DNA of 64,000 nucleotides, from assembly GCF_000621625.1 (NCBI RefSeq), contig NZ_JHXV01000006.1, forward strand, positions 1-64,000, written 5' to 3'. A program made the translations under genes and the position numbers. The notes beneath the pieces were generated by a model. It had not been told where the DNA came from. It saw nothing but the letters and a program-made list of their open reading frames with translations, and ran no database searches. The stretch is from Crocinitomix catalasitica ATCC 23190 (GTDB taxonomy: Bacteria; Bacteroidota; Bacteroidia; Flavobacteriales_D; Crocinitomicaceae). Shown here in pieces: positions 54,364 through 62,637 of the stretch; within the stretch, counting starts at the first letter, position 1; every line of letters begins with the position of its first letter.

Positions 54364-55662
54364 CTACATAAAAGGTTCTTCGATGTAAGGTGTCACCTTC
54401 ATCGAATCTAGTTTCGCTTTGATTGGGGCGATATATTCTAAATAATGTGGTAATAACGAATCTACCATCGGAACAGAAGAAGGGAACTTCTCTGCGCGGT
54501 GATTAATTTGTTTGCCATTTTTCCAGAATCTATAACAAACATGTGGACCAGTTGCAAGACCAGTACTTCCTACATATCCAATAGTTTGCCCTTGTTTTAC
54601 ATAAGTTCCTTTTTTGATACCTGCTGCAAATCCTGTCATATGCAAATACTGTGTGGTGTAAGTATCGTTGTGTTTTACTTTTACATAGTTACCGTTCCCT
54701 CTAGTATACGCTGCTGCTATCACAGTTCCATCTGCTGTTGACATAATTGGTGTTCCTTTCGGAGCTGCATAATCTGTTCCTAAATGTGCTTTCCATCTTT
54801 TTTGAACCGGGTGAAAACGTCTTCCACTAAATCCAGAACTTATTCTAGAATATTGAACTGGCGCCATTAAAAATGGACGTTTCATTTCTTTGCCTTCTTC
54901 ATTGAAATAGCCCACTTTATTCGTTGCTGAATCAATCATATATTCAAAGGCGTAAAACTCATTCCCCTGGTGATTGAACCAAGCTGCAGAAATTCCACCT
55001 ACCGAATAAGGCAAGCCATCCACAGACTTTTCATCATAAATTACTTTAAACTCATCTCCAGGGTGTAATTTAAAGAAATCGATGGTCCATGCAAAAACGC
55101 CAGCAATATATTCTGCCATTTCTCCAGTCATATTAATATTCTTAATCTGCTGATCAAGGGCGAATGTTAGGTTCGAATTTTTGATAATTTCACCCGACAT
55201 AATATGTTCAGTAATCATATTTGGTTTTGATCGTTTCTCAACTTCTATAGAGTCAGTAAACGTAAACACTACATAATCAACCAAATTCATAGGGTAAATA
55301 CAATATTGTACTTTATTTGAAGTATCCTTTAATCCTGATAAAATAATATATGGAGTTCCTTCTTTAACATATCTTAAACCAACAGTCGAATCTGCAGCAA
55401 GGTCTGCCGCTTGATTGATATCCCATTGCGAAACCCCATAAGGAGCAAGCATGTGACTAAGCGTCCAATTTGGCTGAACAGTATCTCTAACAACACGAAA
55501 AGAATCGAGGGTAAACCCATATTCAATAACGGGAGGAATGATAATAACGGTGTCTTGCTTAACTTGAACAGTTTGAGAGTTGCTTTTTGTTCCGCATGAA
55601 GCAATTATAAAGCTAAAAGAGCAAATAATAATAGCAGATAGTACTTTGAGGTTGAAGGGCAT
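54364..55662 (-). CDS. M23 family metallopeptidase lipoprotein
   Basis: A 432-residue protein with lipobox IIASC (about residue 23). It has a LysM-like or peptidase-associated middle and the M23 peptidase domain near 290-400: HLGTDYAAPKGTP (zinc ligands H and D), GNYVKVKH, QYLHMTG, and GPHVCYRFWKNG. The second histidine of the usual GPHLH motif is replaced by cysteine. Such enzymes cut peptidoglycan cross-links for growth or division. It is convergent with the small GlsB-like gene. Confidence 0.9.
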   Translation of the reverse strand: MPFNLKVLSAIIICSFSFIIASCGTKSNSQTVQVKQDTVIIIPPVIEYGFTLDSFRVVRDTVQPNWTLSHMLAPYGVSQWDINQAADLAADSTVGLRYVKEGTPYIILSGLKDTSNKVQYCIYPMNLVDYVVFTFTDSIEVEKRSKPNMITEHIMSGEIIKNSNLTFALDQQIKNINMTGEMAEYIAGVFAWTIDFFKLHPGDEFKVIYDEKSVDGLPYSVGGISAAWFNHQGNEFYAFEYMIDSATNKVGYFNEEGKEMKRPFLMAPVQYSRISSGFSGRRFHPVQKRWKAHLGTDYAAPKGTPIMSTADGTVIAAAYTRGNGNYVKVKHNDTYTTQYLHMTGFAAGIKKGTYVKQGQTIGYVGSTGLATGPHVCYRFWKNGKQINHRAEKFPSSVPMVDSLLPHYLEYIAPIKAKLDSMKVTPYIEEPFM

Positions 55663-55782
55663 TAATTTCAGTTTTTACAAAAATAGAAACTTAAAGTATG
55701 TGAAAAACAGTTTTGTCAACGACTTTATCAAAACATTAATGTTAGTTTTGAACACTGACTTTTACAGAATAAGATAGCAAAG

Positions 55783-56544
55783 ATGATTAAAGTTCAAAAT
55801 TTATCAAAACAGTTCAAGCTGAACAAGAAACAGCGAAAAGAATCCAACGCAACTGGAGATTATGCAGTTGCAGTTGACAAAATTTCATTTGAATGTCAAC
55901 CAGGAAGAATATTTTCACTTTTAGGACCAAATGGAGCGGGTAAAACTACGACATTAAGAATGATTTCTACGATGGTATCTCCAAGCTCAGGTTCTGCCGA
56001 AATTGCAGGATATGATATTGTTAAACAAGCCAAAGAAGTGCGAAAAAATATTGGTTTTTTGACAGGGTCCACAGGTTTGTATGAAAGATTGACGCCAGAT
56101 GAGGTGTTGAAATATTTTGCTGACTTAAACGACGTTTCTAAATCGGATTTTGCAGAAAGAAAAGAGCGTTATTATGACCTGTTGGATATGCATGATTTTA
56201 AGAATAAAAAAATTGGTGAATTGTCAACAGGAATGAAACAGAAGGTTTCTATTACTAGAACAATGATTCATGATCCTTCTGTCGTTGTTTTTGACGAACC
56301 AACTTCAGGACTTGACGTGATCACTGCAGAAAACATTATTAAACTAATTCGAGATTGTAAAACAGCAGGTAAAACTGTAATCTTTTCATCTCATATTATG
56401 TCGGAGGTTGATTTGTTATGCGATGACTTGGCTATTATCAATAAAGGAAAATTGCTTTATACGGATACAATGAAAAATTTCAGAGCACAAATGCAAACGG
56501 AATCGTTGACCGAAGAATTTATACGAATTGTTAGAGAAAATTAA
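55783..56544 (+). CDS. ABC transporter ATP-binding protein (NatA-like)
   Basis: A 253-residue ATPase with Walker A LGPNGAGKTTT, signature LSTGMKQKVS, Walker B VVFDEPTSGLD and SSHIMSEVDLLCDDL as the switch region. It resembles the NatA group, which together with NatB extrudes sodium, but other exported substrates are possible. The partner permease begins 18 bases later. Confidence 0.92.
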   Translation: MIKVQNLSKQFKLNKKQRKESNATGDYAVAVDKISFECQPGRIFSLLGPNGAGKTTTLRMISTMVSPSSGSAEIAGYDIVKQAKEVRKNIGFLTGSTGLYERLTPDEVLKYFADLNDVSKSDFAERKERYYDLLDMHDFKNKKIGELSTGMKQKVSITRTMIHDPSVVVFDEPTSGLDVITAENIIKLIRDCKTAGKTVIFSSHIMSEVDLLCDDLAIINKGKLLYTDTMKNFRAQMQTESLTEEFIRIVREN

Positions 56545-56562
56545 AATTGATCCATTTTTAAG

Positions 56563-57744
56563 ATGAAAAAGATATTAATTGTTGCCAAAAAAGAATTTCT
56601 CGACACTTTTCGAGATAAAAGAACGCTAGTAAGGATGATTCTGATTCCATTATTGGCTTTTCCATTAATTATAAATATAATGACAACGGTGCAATCTTCA
56701 GAAATGGAGAAAGCAGCAGCGAAAGAATTAAAAATTGGTTACGTGTTGAACAATCAGTCGTCTGAAATGATCGATAGTTTAGCCATGTCTCCAAATTATA
56801 ATTTTATTGCCTATACAGATACGGCAGCTTTAAGAGCAGATGTTGTTAGTCAAGAAATTAATTTGGGAATTGGACTTACACCAACCTTTGATGATGACTT
56901 TAATGCAGGTAATCAAGCAAGTTTTGATTTGTTTTATCGTCAAGCAGACTCTGAAGAGTACGACCGATTTAATGTATTGCTTGAAAAACAAGAAGAGCGT
57001 TTGATCAATAAACGACTGTCTGAAAAGTCATTGGCTCCTATGTTTATTAAACCGATAAAGATTAATTTACTTAACCAAAGTTCACTAAAAGAGGTAATTG
57101 GTAAATACGCTGGTGGAATTCTACCATATTTATTTATGGCCTTTTGTTTTATGGGTTGTATGTTGCCGGCTATTGATTTATTCGCTGGGGAGAAGGAAAG
57201 AGGAACGCTTGAGACTTTATTGACAACACCAGTGAATCGTTTGCACATATTATTAGGTAAAATGATAGTTGTTACTGCTTTTGGATTGATTAGTGCCACC
57301 GTCGCACTAATAGGTTTGTTTTTAAGTCTTAAAATGGTGAAAGAAGGAGGCGAGATGATGGATGTGATTAGTGGCATGTTGTCAACAGAATTGATCCTAA
57401 CTTTGTATGTCTTATTAATTCCTTTGGCTATTTTCTTTGCGGGAATTATGATTCCAATTTCAGTTTATTCAAGATCTTTTAAAGAAGCGCAAAGTATTTT
57501 AACGCCATTAAACATGGCAGTTATCTTACCTGCAATGGTCGGGTTTATTCCAGGAATAGAATTGAACGCAACATTGGCTTTTGTTCCAATTGTGAATGTT
57601 GTTCTTGCTACCAAAGCGATAATTGCTGGAAATATTGAGATGATTCCTTTAGCGATTACGTTTATCACCTTAATTGCATTGGCTGCGATAGCCGTTTTCA
57701 TCTCTGTTCGTCAGTTCGGAAAAGAAACAAATGTGTTGAGATAA
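56563..57744 (+). CDS. ABC transporter permease (NatB-like)
   Basis: A 393-residue protein with an N-terminal helix (about 20-40), a large extracytoplasmic domain (about 45-185) and five to six C-terminal helices, including GEKERGTLETLLTTPVNR at the coupling region. This layout fits NatB and other ABC-2 type exporters. A clear terminator follows at 57789. Confidence 0.9.
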   Translation: MKKILIVAKKEFLDTFRDKRTLVRMILIPLLAFPLIINIMTTVQSSEMEKAAAKELKIGYVLNNQSSEMIDSLAMSPNYNFIAYTDTAALRADVVSQEINLGIGLTPTFDDDFNAGNQASFDLFYRQADSEEYDRFNVLLEKQEERLINKRLSEKSLAPMFIKPIKINLLNQSSLKEVIGKYAGGILPYLFMAFCFMGCMLPAIDLFAGEKERGTLETLLTTPVNRLHILLGKMIVVTAFGLISATVALIGLFLSLKMVKEGGEMMDVISGMLSTELILTLYVLLIPLAIFFAGIMIPISVYSRSFKEAQSILTPLNMAVILPAMVGFIPGIELNATLAFVPIVNVVLATKAIIAGNIEMIPLAITFITLIALAAIAVFISVRQFGKETNVLR

Positions 57745-57788
57745 GGAGCTGATTCTAATTTAAGAAAATCAAAAAAACATAGTAAATG

Positions 57789-57820
57789 AAGTGGTTCGAC
57801 TTAGGTTGAGCCACTTTTTT
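57789..57820 (+). terminator. Intrinsic terminator of the ABC operon
   Basis: AAGTGGTTC (57789-57797) pairs with GAGCCACTT (57808-57816), one G-T pair, 10-base loop, followed by a run of Ts. It lies 45 bases after the permease stop. Confidence 0.8.
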
Positions 57821-57909
57821 ATATTTACTAATCTGCGAATTAATCTTTCACCTTGTTTAAGCAAGGCTTGTTGAGGTAGATGCTATTAATAAGATAAGTT
57901 GGGTGTGGA

Positions 57910-58833
57910 TTAAAGATCTTTAAATTCTTTAGGTTTAATGAGTGTAAAAACACGCGTAACATTAAACCCAAAGTGAATATCACCTTTTAGCCAATTACCT
58001 GTTGTTTCACCAATCAGGTATTTTTCTGTCATCCCTCTGCTATTTGTAATGTGCAATTGAAAAACGTGACCGCCAGTTTCAATGTCTATTCCTACCGATA
58101 ATGAGTTTTGAACTTTTTCTCCGCCAATTGTACTTTCAATTTGGCCTGAAGGAATAAAATAATATTCCGCATTCAAGCGAAGGGATTTTGTTAAGCGAAT
58201 TGATGTTGCTGCACCCATAGAAAAAACGGTATTCTTATCCTTCGCTGTTTTTACTAAATTTCTATGAACGATGGTAGGCATTAATTGAATTGAAAAAAGG
58301 TTAGAAAATTTTCTTGCCAATAAAACCGAATGATGATAGTATAATCGGCTAGAAAAAAAATTTTCCCGATCTGGTTCAGGCCAAGCTTGAGAGTTGATAT
58401 AAATACTACTCACCCATGTTGCGGTGATTGGAAAGTTTTCTGCACCGGATTTTTGTTTCAGCAATTTCCACTTGAAGGTGCCATCATATGTTTTTTGATA
58501 AGATGATCTACCAAAACCGATATTCATATTGTCGGTTAGTCCATAATCAAAACCAAAACGAATGGTAGCATTGTCTATTCCAAACATTTCTTGATACCCA
58601 CCGTTAATTCTGCCGAATCTATGACCAATTGTCGATTGTAAAACACCTTTCGCGTTTGTTTCAACCGAATGGCCGCTGACCACTTTGGTTGATTTGAATG
58701 TTGCAATTGTATAATCTACAGCAGGTTCATCAGTTTCAAGTAAATCCAATAAATCGTCTTGCGCCCAAGCGGCATTTAATGTTGAAATAATGATGATTGC
58801 TAAACAGAAAAACTTTGATTTATACTGGCTCAT
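57910..58833 (-). CDS. DUF5777 family beta-barrel protein
   Basis: A 307-residue protein with signal peptide (ending AAWAQ), followed by FKSTKVVSGHSVET and GFDYGLTDNMNIGFGRSSYQKTYDG, landmarks of DUF5777 proteins, which seem to be outer-membrane beta-barrels of unknown function. It is the last gene of a unit with YceI and small cytochrome-type proteins and overlaps yceI by 14 bases. Confidence 0.85.
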   Translation of the reverse strand: MSQYKSKFFCLAIIIISTLNAAWAQDDLLDLLETDEPAVDYTIATFKSTKVVSGHSVETNAKGVLQSTIGHRFGRINGGYQEMFGIDNATIRFGFDYGLTDNMNIGFGRSSYQKTYDGTFKWKLLKQKSGAENFPITATWVSSIYINSQAWPEPDRENFFSSRLYYHHSVLLARKFSNLFSIQLMPTIVHRNLVKTAKDKNTVFSMGAATSIRLTKSLRLNAEYYFIPSGQIESTIGGEKVQNSLSVGIDIETGGHVFQLHITNSRGMTEKYLIGETTGNWLKGDIHFGFNVTRVFTLIKPKEFKDL

Positions 58834-59365
58834 AAGTCATTTTAACTCTAATTTCAATACTATTACTGATGTTATTTTTAACGGTTGATGGTATTTCAAT
58901 TTTGAAATCACTTAAATTAATTAGAAAGGTTGAAGTTGCTTCAATATCACCCGCAGCATTTTTTAGAATGAATCCTTTGACAGTGATCTCTTTAGATTCT
59001 CCGTGAATGGTTAAAGTACCTGTAACTGTAAACTCAGTAGGCTTTGTTGTGAGCTTTGCAACATCAAAATCTATAATACTGCCTTTAAAATTAGATTTAG
59101 GAAACTTATCACTTTCAACATACTTTTCGTTAAAATGTTCTTGCATTAAGGCTTTTTCAAATGTAAAAGCTTTCATAAGCATTGTAAATGCAAGGTCACC
59201 ATTAGTGACATTAATTGCACTAGAAACTTGATTGTTTACAGCCTCTATATTCTCTAAAGTAGCTTCTGAATGAAAAGTTACTTTTCCACTTCGCGTCATT
59301 ACCTTTTGACTCATAGCTATGCTACTAAATCCGATTAAAAAGGCTAAAATTGCTATTCGTTTCAT
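58820..59365 (-). CDS. YceI family protein
   Basis: A 181-residue secreted protein with signal peptide and the lipocalin-like YceI fold: KVTFHSEATLENIEAVN at the start, FPKSNFKGSI and the TKPTEFTVTGTLTIHGESKEITV core, ending KNISNSIEIRVKM. YceI proteins bind isoprenoid-like lipids in the periplasm, and in Bacteroidota often occur with DUF5777 and cytochrome genes, as here. The electron-transfer link is inferred from neighbours. Confidence 0.9.
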   Translation of the reverse strand: MKRIAILAFLIGFSSIAMSQKVMTRSGKVTFHSEATLENIEAVNNQVSSAINVTNGDLAFTMLMKAFTFEKALMQEHFNEKYVESDKFPKSNFKGSIIDFDVAKLTTKPTEFTVTGTLTIHGESKEITVKGFILKNAAGDIEATSTFLINLSDFKIEIPSTVKNNISNSIEIRVKMTYEPV

Positions 59366-59384
59366 CGTTTAATTTTTTTATTAT

Positions 59385-59738
59385 TTAATTATCTAATGCT
59401 CCATCATTGATCCATTGTTCAAAATGTTCAATTTGACAATCAGTTAAACTGCCAGACGGGGGCATATCGCGTAAGGTCACGACTCGATTCATTAAAGATC
59501 CATTTTCTACTTTTGTAAAAACTTGCGCATAATTTATAAATTCTCCATTTCCACTTCCACCAGCAATATGACAACCTACAGTTGCGCAACTTGCGTTAAT
59601 GATTGGCATTATGTCTTCCGAAAAGCTTACATCAGTCACATCACATTCCGAATCTTTATACAAATCTTCCTCGTTATCTTTATAACACGAACTTATAACG
59701 GCAATAATTGCGCCAAATACTATTGTTTTTTTTATCAT
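59385..59738 (-). CDS. Small lipoprotein with atypical cytochrome c motif (CX4CH)
   Basis: ATG 59738 gives 117 residues with a lipobox (ISSC). It has CATVGCH, a C-X4-CH haem motif instead of the standard CXXCH, then GNGEFINYAQV and LRDMPPSGSLTDCQIEHFEQWI. Such CX4CH motifs occur in a group of small periplasmic cytochrome-like domains in Bacteroidota. Methionine in MPPSG may be the second haem ligand. It overlaps the next gene upstream by four bases. Confidence 0.75.
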   Translation of the reverse strand: MIKKTIVFGAIIAVISSCYKDNEEDLYKDSECDVTDVSFSEDIMPIINASCATVGCHIAGGSGNGEFINYAQVFTKVENGSLMNRVVTLRDMPPSGSLTDCQIEHFEQWINDGALDN

Positions 59739-60148
59739 TCTAATTCTACTAAAATACAATTATTCAAAATCACGTCCATTAAATAGCCCTGACAGCGACC
59801 TTTAACTATAACTTCATCCCCTTTTTTTATACTGTTATCTTGTATATACTTAAATGAACAATTAACGCCACCCATCATCGCCAAATCAGCTTCAAGAATA
59901 ATGTTAGAGTTGGTTGAATCATTTTTAATGCTCTGAATTATACCGGTCACTTCAATAATTTTGTCTTCGTATTTATTTGTTGCCGCGGCCTCATCATTTT
60001 CAAATGCCAAGGTTAAGTCGTTCGCGGATATCTTATAGTCAGGTTTAAAATCATCTAAAGTAGGGACTTTCTTATTGTAAAAATAATATCCTATACCTAC
60101 ACCAATAACTATTGAAATTAAAACAGCTAATAAAATTATTCTTTTCAT
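59735..60148 (-). CDS. tRNA_anti-like OB-fold protein
   Basis: A 137-residue protein with an N-terminal membrane anchor (about residues 4-24) and an OB-fold-like periplasmic domain (NKYEDKIIEVTGIIQSI; KKGDEVIVKGRCQGYL). Members of this family occur in Bacteroidota next to YceI and cytochrome-type genes; the function is unknown. It is the first gene of the unit that runs to DUF5777. Confidence 0.75.
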   Translation of the reverse strand: MKRIILLAVLISIVIGVGIGYYFYNKKVPTLDDFKPDYKISANDLTLAFENDEAAATNKYEDKIIEVTGIIQSIKNDSTNSNIILEADLAMMGGVNCSFKYIQDNSIKKGDEVIVKGRCQGYLMDVILNNCILVELE

Positions 60149-60413
60149 AATATCTTTTTCATTAGATGTGTAAACAAATATTTTTTCTGTAAAGTACCAT
60201 TTTTTTTAGATATGAAAAAACACATAAATAATTAAATGACGTATATTCTTTCTAATAAGTTGGGGATCAGTATTTAATTTTGTTGTTGAATGTGCGAATA
60301 CAATTTTAGAATAGGGAAATAAATTAATCAAATTCTTAAAGCGGCAGAAATTTAAAATTTTATAAAGCTGAATGATATTTATGACTAGCTTACCGCGATT
60401 TTAATTGGTTTAA

Positions 60414-61034
60414 ATGAATTATTTTAAAGAAGAACAGTATATAGCGTGGATGGATGCCATAGCGGAGGAAGACTTTGTTGTGATTGACAATTTTATCGAT
60501 GACGATATGTTTCAAGAAATTTCAACATTTTTTGAAGAAAAATTGGTTGCAAATGATCTTGAGAAGGCTGGAATTGGAGCGATGGGATTACATGTTGTTG
60601 AGAAAAAAATTCGAGGTGATTATGTTTATTGGTTAGAGGAGAATGAACTATCTGCATATTTTTCGATGATACAGGAAATGATGGATCAAATTCGACGATT
60701 GTGCTTTGTTAGTTTATCAGATTTTGAATGTCATTTAGCACATTATCCGGCTGGAACATTTTATAAAAAACACGTAGATCAATTTAAAGAAAGGAATAAT
60801 CGAATAATTTCCTTTGTCTTGTATTTGAATGAGGATTGGAAAAAAGGAGATGGAGGAGAGTTAATCATTCATAAAGAGAAAGGTAAAATAGTGGTTGAGC
60901 CTATAAAAAATCGATTGATTTTATTTAAGAGTGCGGATGTATTACATGAGGTTGCAATGACCAATGAAAAACGTTTGAGTATTACAGGGTGGATGCTAAA
61001 TAATCCGGTTGGATTAGGGTTTTTAGCAAAATAA
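60414..61034 (+). CDS. 2-oxoglutarate/Fe(II)-dependent oxygenase
   Basis: A 206-residue protein. The iron ligands appear as HVD (YPAGTFYKKHVDQF) and a distal H (SADVLHEVAM), with R in NEKRLSITGWM for 2-oxoglutarate binding. The body is YLNEDWKKGDGGELIIH. It resembles prolyl-4-hydroxylase-like enzymes (SM-20/PHD type) of unknown substrate. It ends with a strong terminator. Confidence 0.88.
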   Translation: MNYFKEEQYIAWMDAIAEEDFVVIDNFIDDDMFQEISTFFEEKLVANDLEKAGIGAMGLHVVEKKIRGDYVYWLEENELSAYFSMIQEMMDQIRRLCFVSLSDFECHLAHYPAGTFYKKHVDQFKERNNRIISFVLYLNEDWKKGDGGELIIHKEKGKIVVEPIKNRLILFKSADVLHEVAMTNEKRLSITGWMLNNPVGLGFLAK

Positions 61035-61039
61035 AAAGA

Positions 61040-61073
61040 CCTCCCGTCCTTTTAATAGGGCATGAACGGGAGG
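61040..61073. terminator. Bidirectional terminator
   Basis: CCTCCCGT (61040-61047) and ACGGGAGG (61066-61073) form a perfect stem with an 18-base loop, flanked by AAAA upstream and TTATTTT downstream. It lies between two convergent genes and can serve both. Confidence 0.85.
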
Positions 61074-61103
61074 CTTATTTTGGGGTTATTATCCCTAAAA
61101 CAG

Positions 61104-62549
61104 CTACTTAAATGTCGGTTTTTGACAACCTTTACCGTTCCAAGGTAATAAGCCGGCAGGTAGTCCTTCTTCGATAGTAATTTTTGGTAGGAATACTTCC
61201 GCATCCATACCTACACTATTTCCTTGTAAATTCAATCCTAACATACTTCTTAGTTGGTTAGCGCCAGAATTACTTGCAGTCGCAGCTGCATCAACATCTG
61301 CTCTGCTTATTTCTTTACGGCTTCCGTATATATTCGCCCATCTTGGATCAACATTAATTTTAATGACTGCAGATTCGTTTCCTTCACTGTTTTGATCAAG
61401 ATTTACTGATTCATCTAAAATTTCGTTTACATTCATCATCGTATTACGCTCTTTCAAGTCGTATTTTGAATTACCTGTGAACAAGTTATTATTCATTAGT
61501 AAAGGTGTGCTTTGACTGTAAACACCACCCATATGACCGAAGCCAAATACGTTATTTTGTAATGTCACTTTTAGATTCTGATCTAGTTTACAGCCGTTCC
61601 CTCCATAACTTGCAATAGCATCGTGTTTCCAAGTGAATAATGTTGTGTTTTGACTCACTATAATTTCTGGAATTTCGTTAGGATCGCTACCCATATAACC
61701 TGTTAGACATTGGATGGCATTACCTGTATTGTTAATGCAAAAATTGTTTTGAATCAAGGCTTTTCCGCCTTTATGAACACGAACAGATAGCGCGCCTTGT
61801 GTTGGAGCAGTATTCATCACAACACAATTTTTAACAGTGATATTTGTATACTTACTAGGGGTAATTACAATTCCACCTGATTCTGGTGCTGGATTTTGTC
61901 CTGAAGGAGGGCTTGCTTGACGTCTAATTGCCAAATCTTTATTTTCATGGTATCTATTTCGTGGTCCATTGTCCACAATAATTCCGTCCACAACAATTTC
62001 AGACCCTTCTGATAATTGACCATTATCTTCTCTTTGTTGATCTGTTCTAATATAAATTCTAGGATCAGTAGACTTCATATATTCATTTACACCAGTAAAA
62101 ATAGTTTTGTATGCACCCCAAGGATCTCTCGTTGTAAAATTATCGTCATAACCACCGTAAATTTTAACAGGTACGTTGATTTCATCTGCACCTCTATCAC
62201 CTTTACTTGTATAAGTTCCTGCAGCGATATATATAATGTCATTAGGTTTTAAGTGATGGATGATATTTCCTAAATCTTTTGCTGGTTTTTCTTTAGTGCC
62301 TAACTGTCCTGTACCACGTGTTCTACTCACATACCATTCACGACCGGGTGCTGAAAATTTTGGCGTTGTTTTAGAAGTGTTAACGTTTGAGGTTGAAGAA
62401 TTTGAATTGCTGTTTAAACTACTCGATTGTGTGTTCGTTGAACCTGTTGTTGATGTAACGGCATTTTTAAATTTTGTTAATGATAATTGACTATTGGCAT
62501 TAATGCCGAAAAATAATAGTCCGATAAAGATTAGTAATGAATGTTTCAT
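61104..62549 (-). CDS. Secreted right-handed beta-helix protein
   Basis: A 481-residue protein with signal peptide, a Ser/Asn/Thr-rich linker (about 22-65), then a WYVSRTRGTGQLGTKEKPAKDLGNII segment (the DUF1565-like start of pectin-lyase-like helices) and coil repeats such as IIVDGIIVDNG, NITVKNCVV, ALIQNNFCINN and VTLQNNVFGF. It probably binds or degrades polysaccharide, or is a structural surface protein; no lyase residues are clear. It ends near GKGCQKPTFK. Confidence 0.75.
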   Translation of the reverse strand: MKHSLLIFIGLLFFGINANSQLSLTKFKNAVTSTTGSTNTQSSSLNSNSNSSTSNVNTSKTTPKFSAPGREWYVSRTRGTGQLGTKEKPAKDLGNIIHHLKPNDIIYIAAGTYTSKGDRGADEINVPVKIYGGYDDNFTTRDPWGAYKTIFTGVNEYMKSTDPRIYIRTDQQREDNGQLSEGSEIVVDGIIVDNGPRNRYHENKDLAIRRQASPPSGQNPAPESGGIVITPSKYTNITVKNCVVMNTAPTQGALSVRVHKGGKALIQNNFCINNTGNAIQCLTGYMGSDPNEIPEIIVSQNTTLFTWKHDAIASYGGNGCKLDQNLKVTLQNNVFGFGHMGGVYSQSTPLLMNNNLFTGNSKYDLKERNTMMNVNEILDESVNLDQNSEGNESAVIKINVDPRWANIYGSRKEISRADVDAAATASNSGANQLRSMLGLNLQGNSVGMDAEVFLPKITIEEGLPAGLLPWNGKGCQKPTFK

Positions 62550-62637
62550 GTTTAGCTGTTTTAATTAATAATAATGCAGCAAACATATTTCAAAACATAA
62601 AAATGAGCTTCACCCGATTGGGTGAAATTCAATAAAA

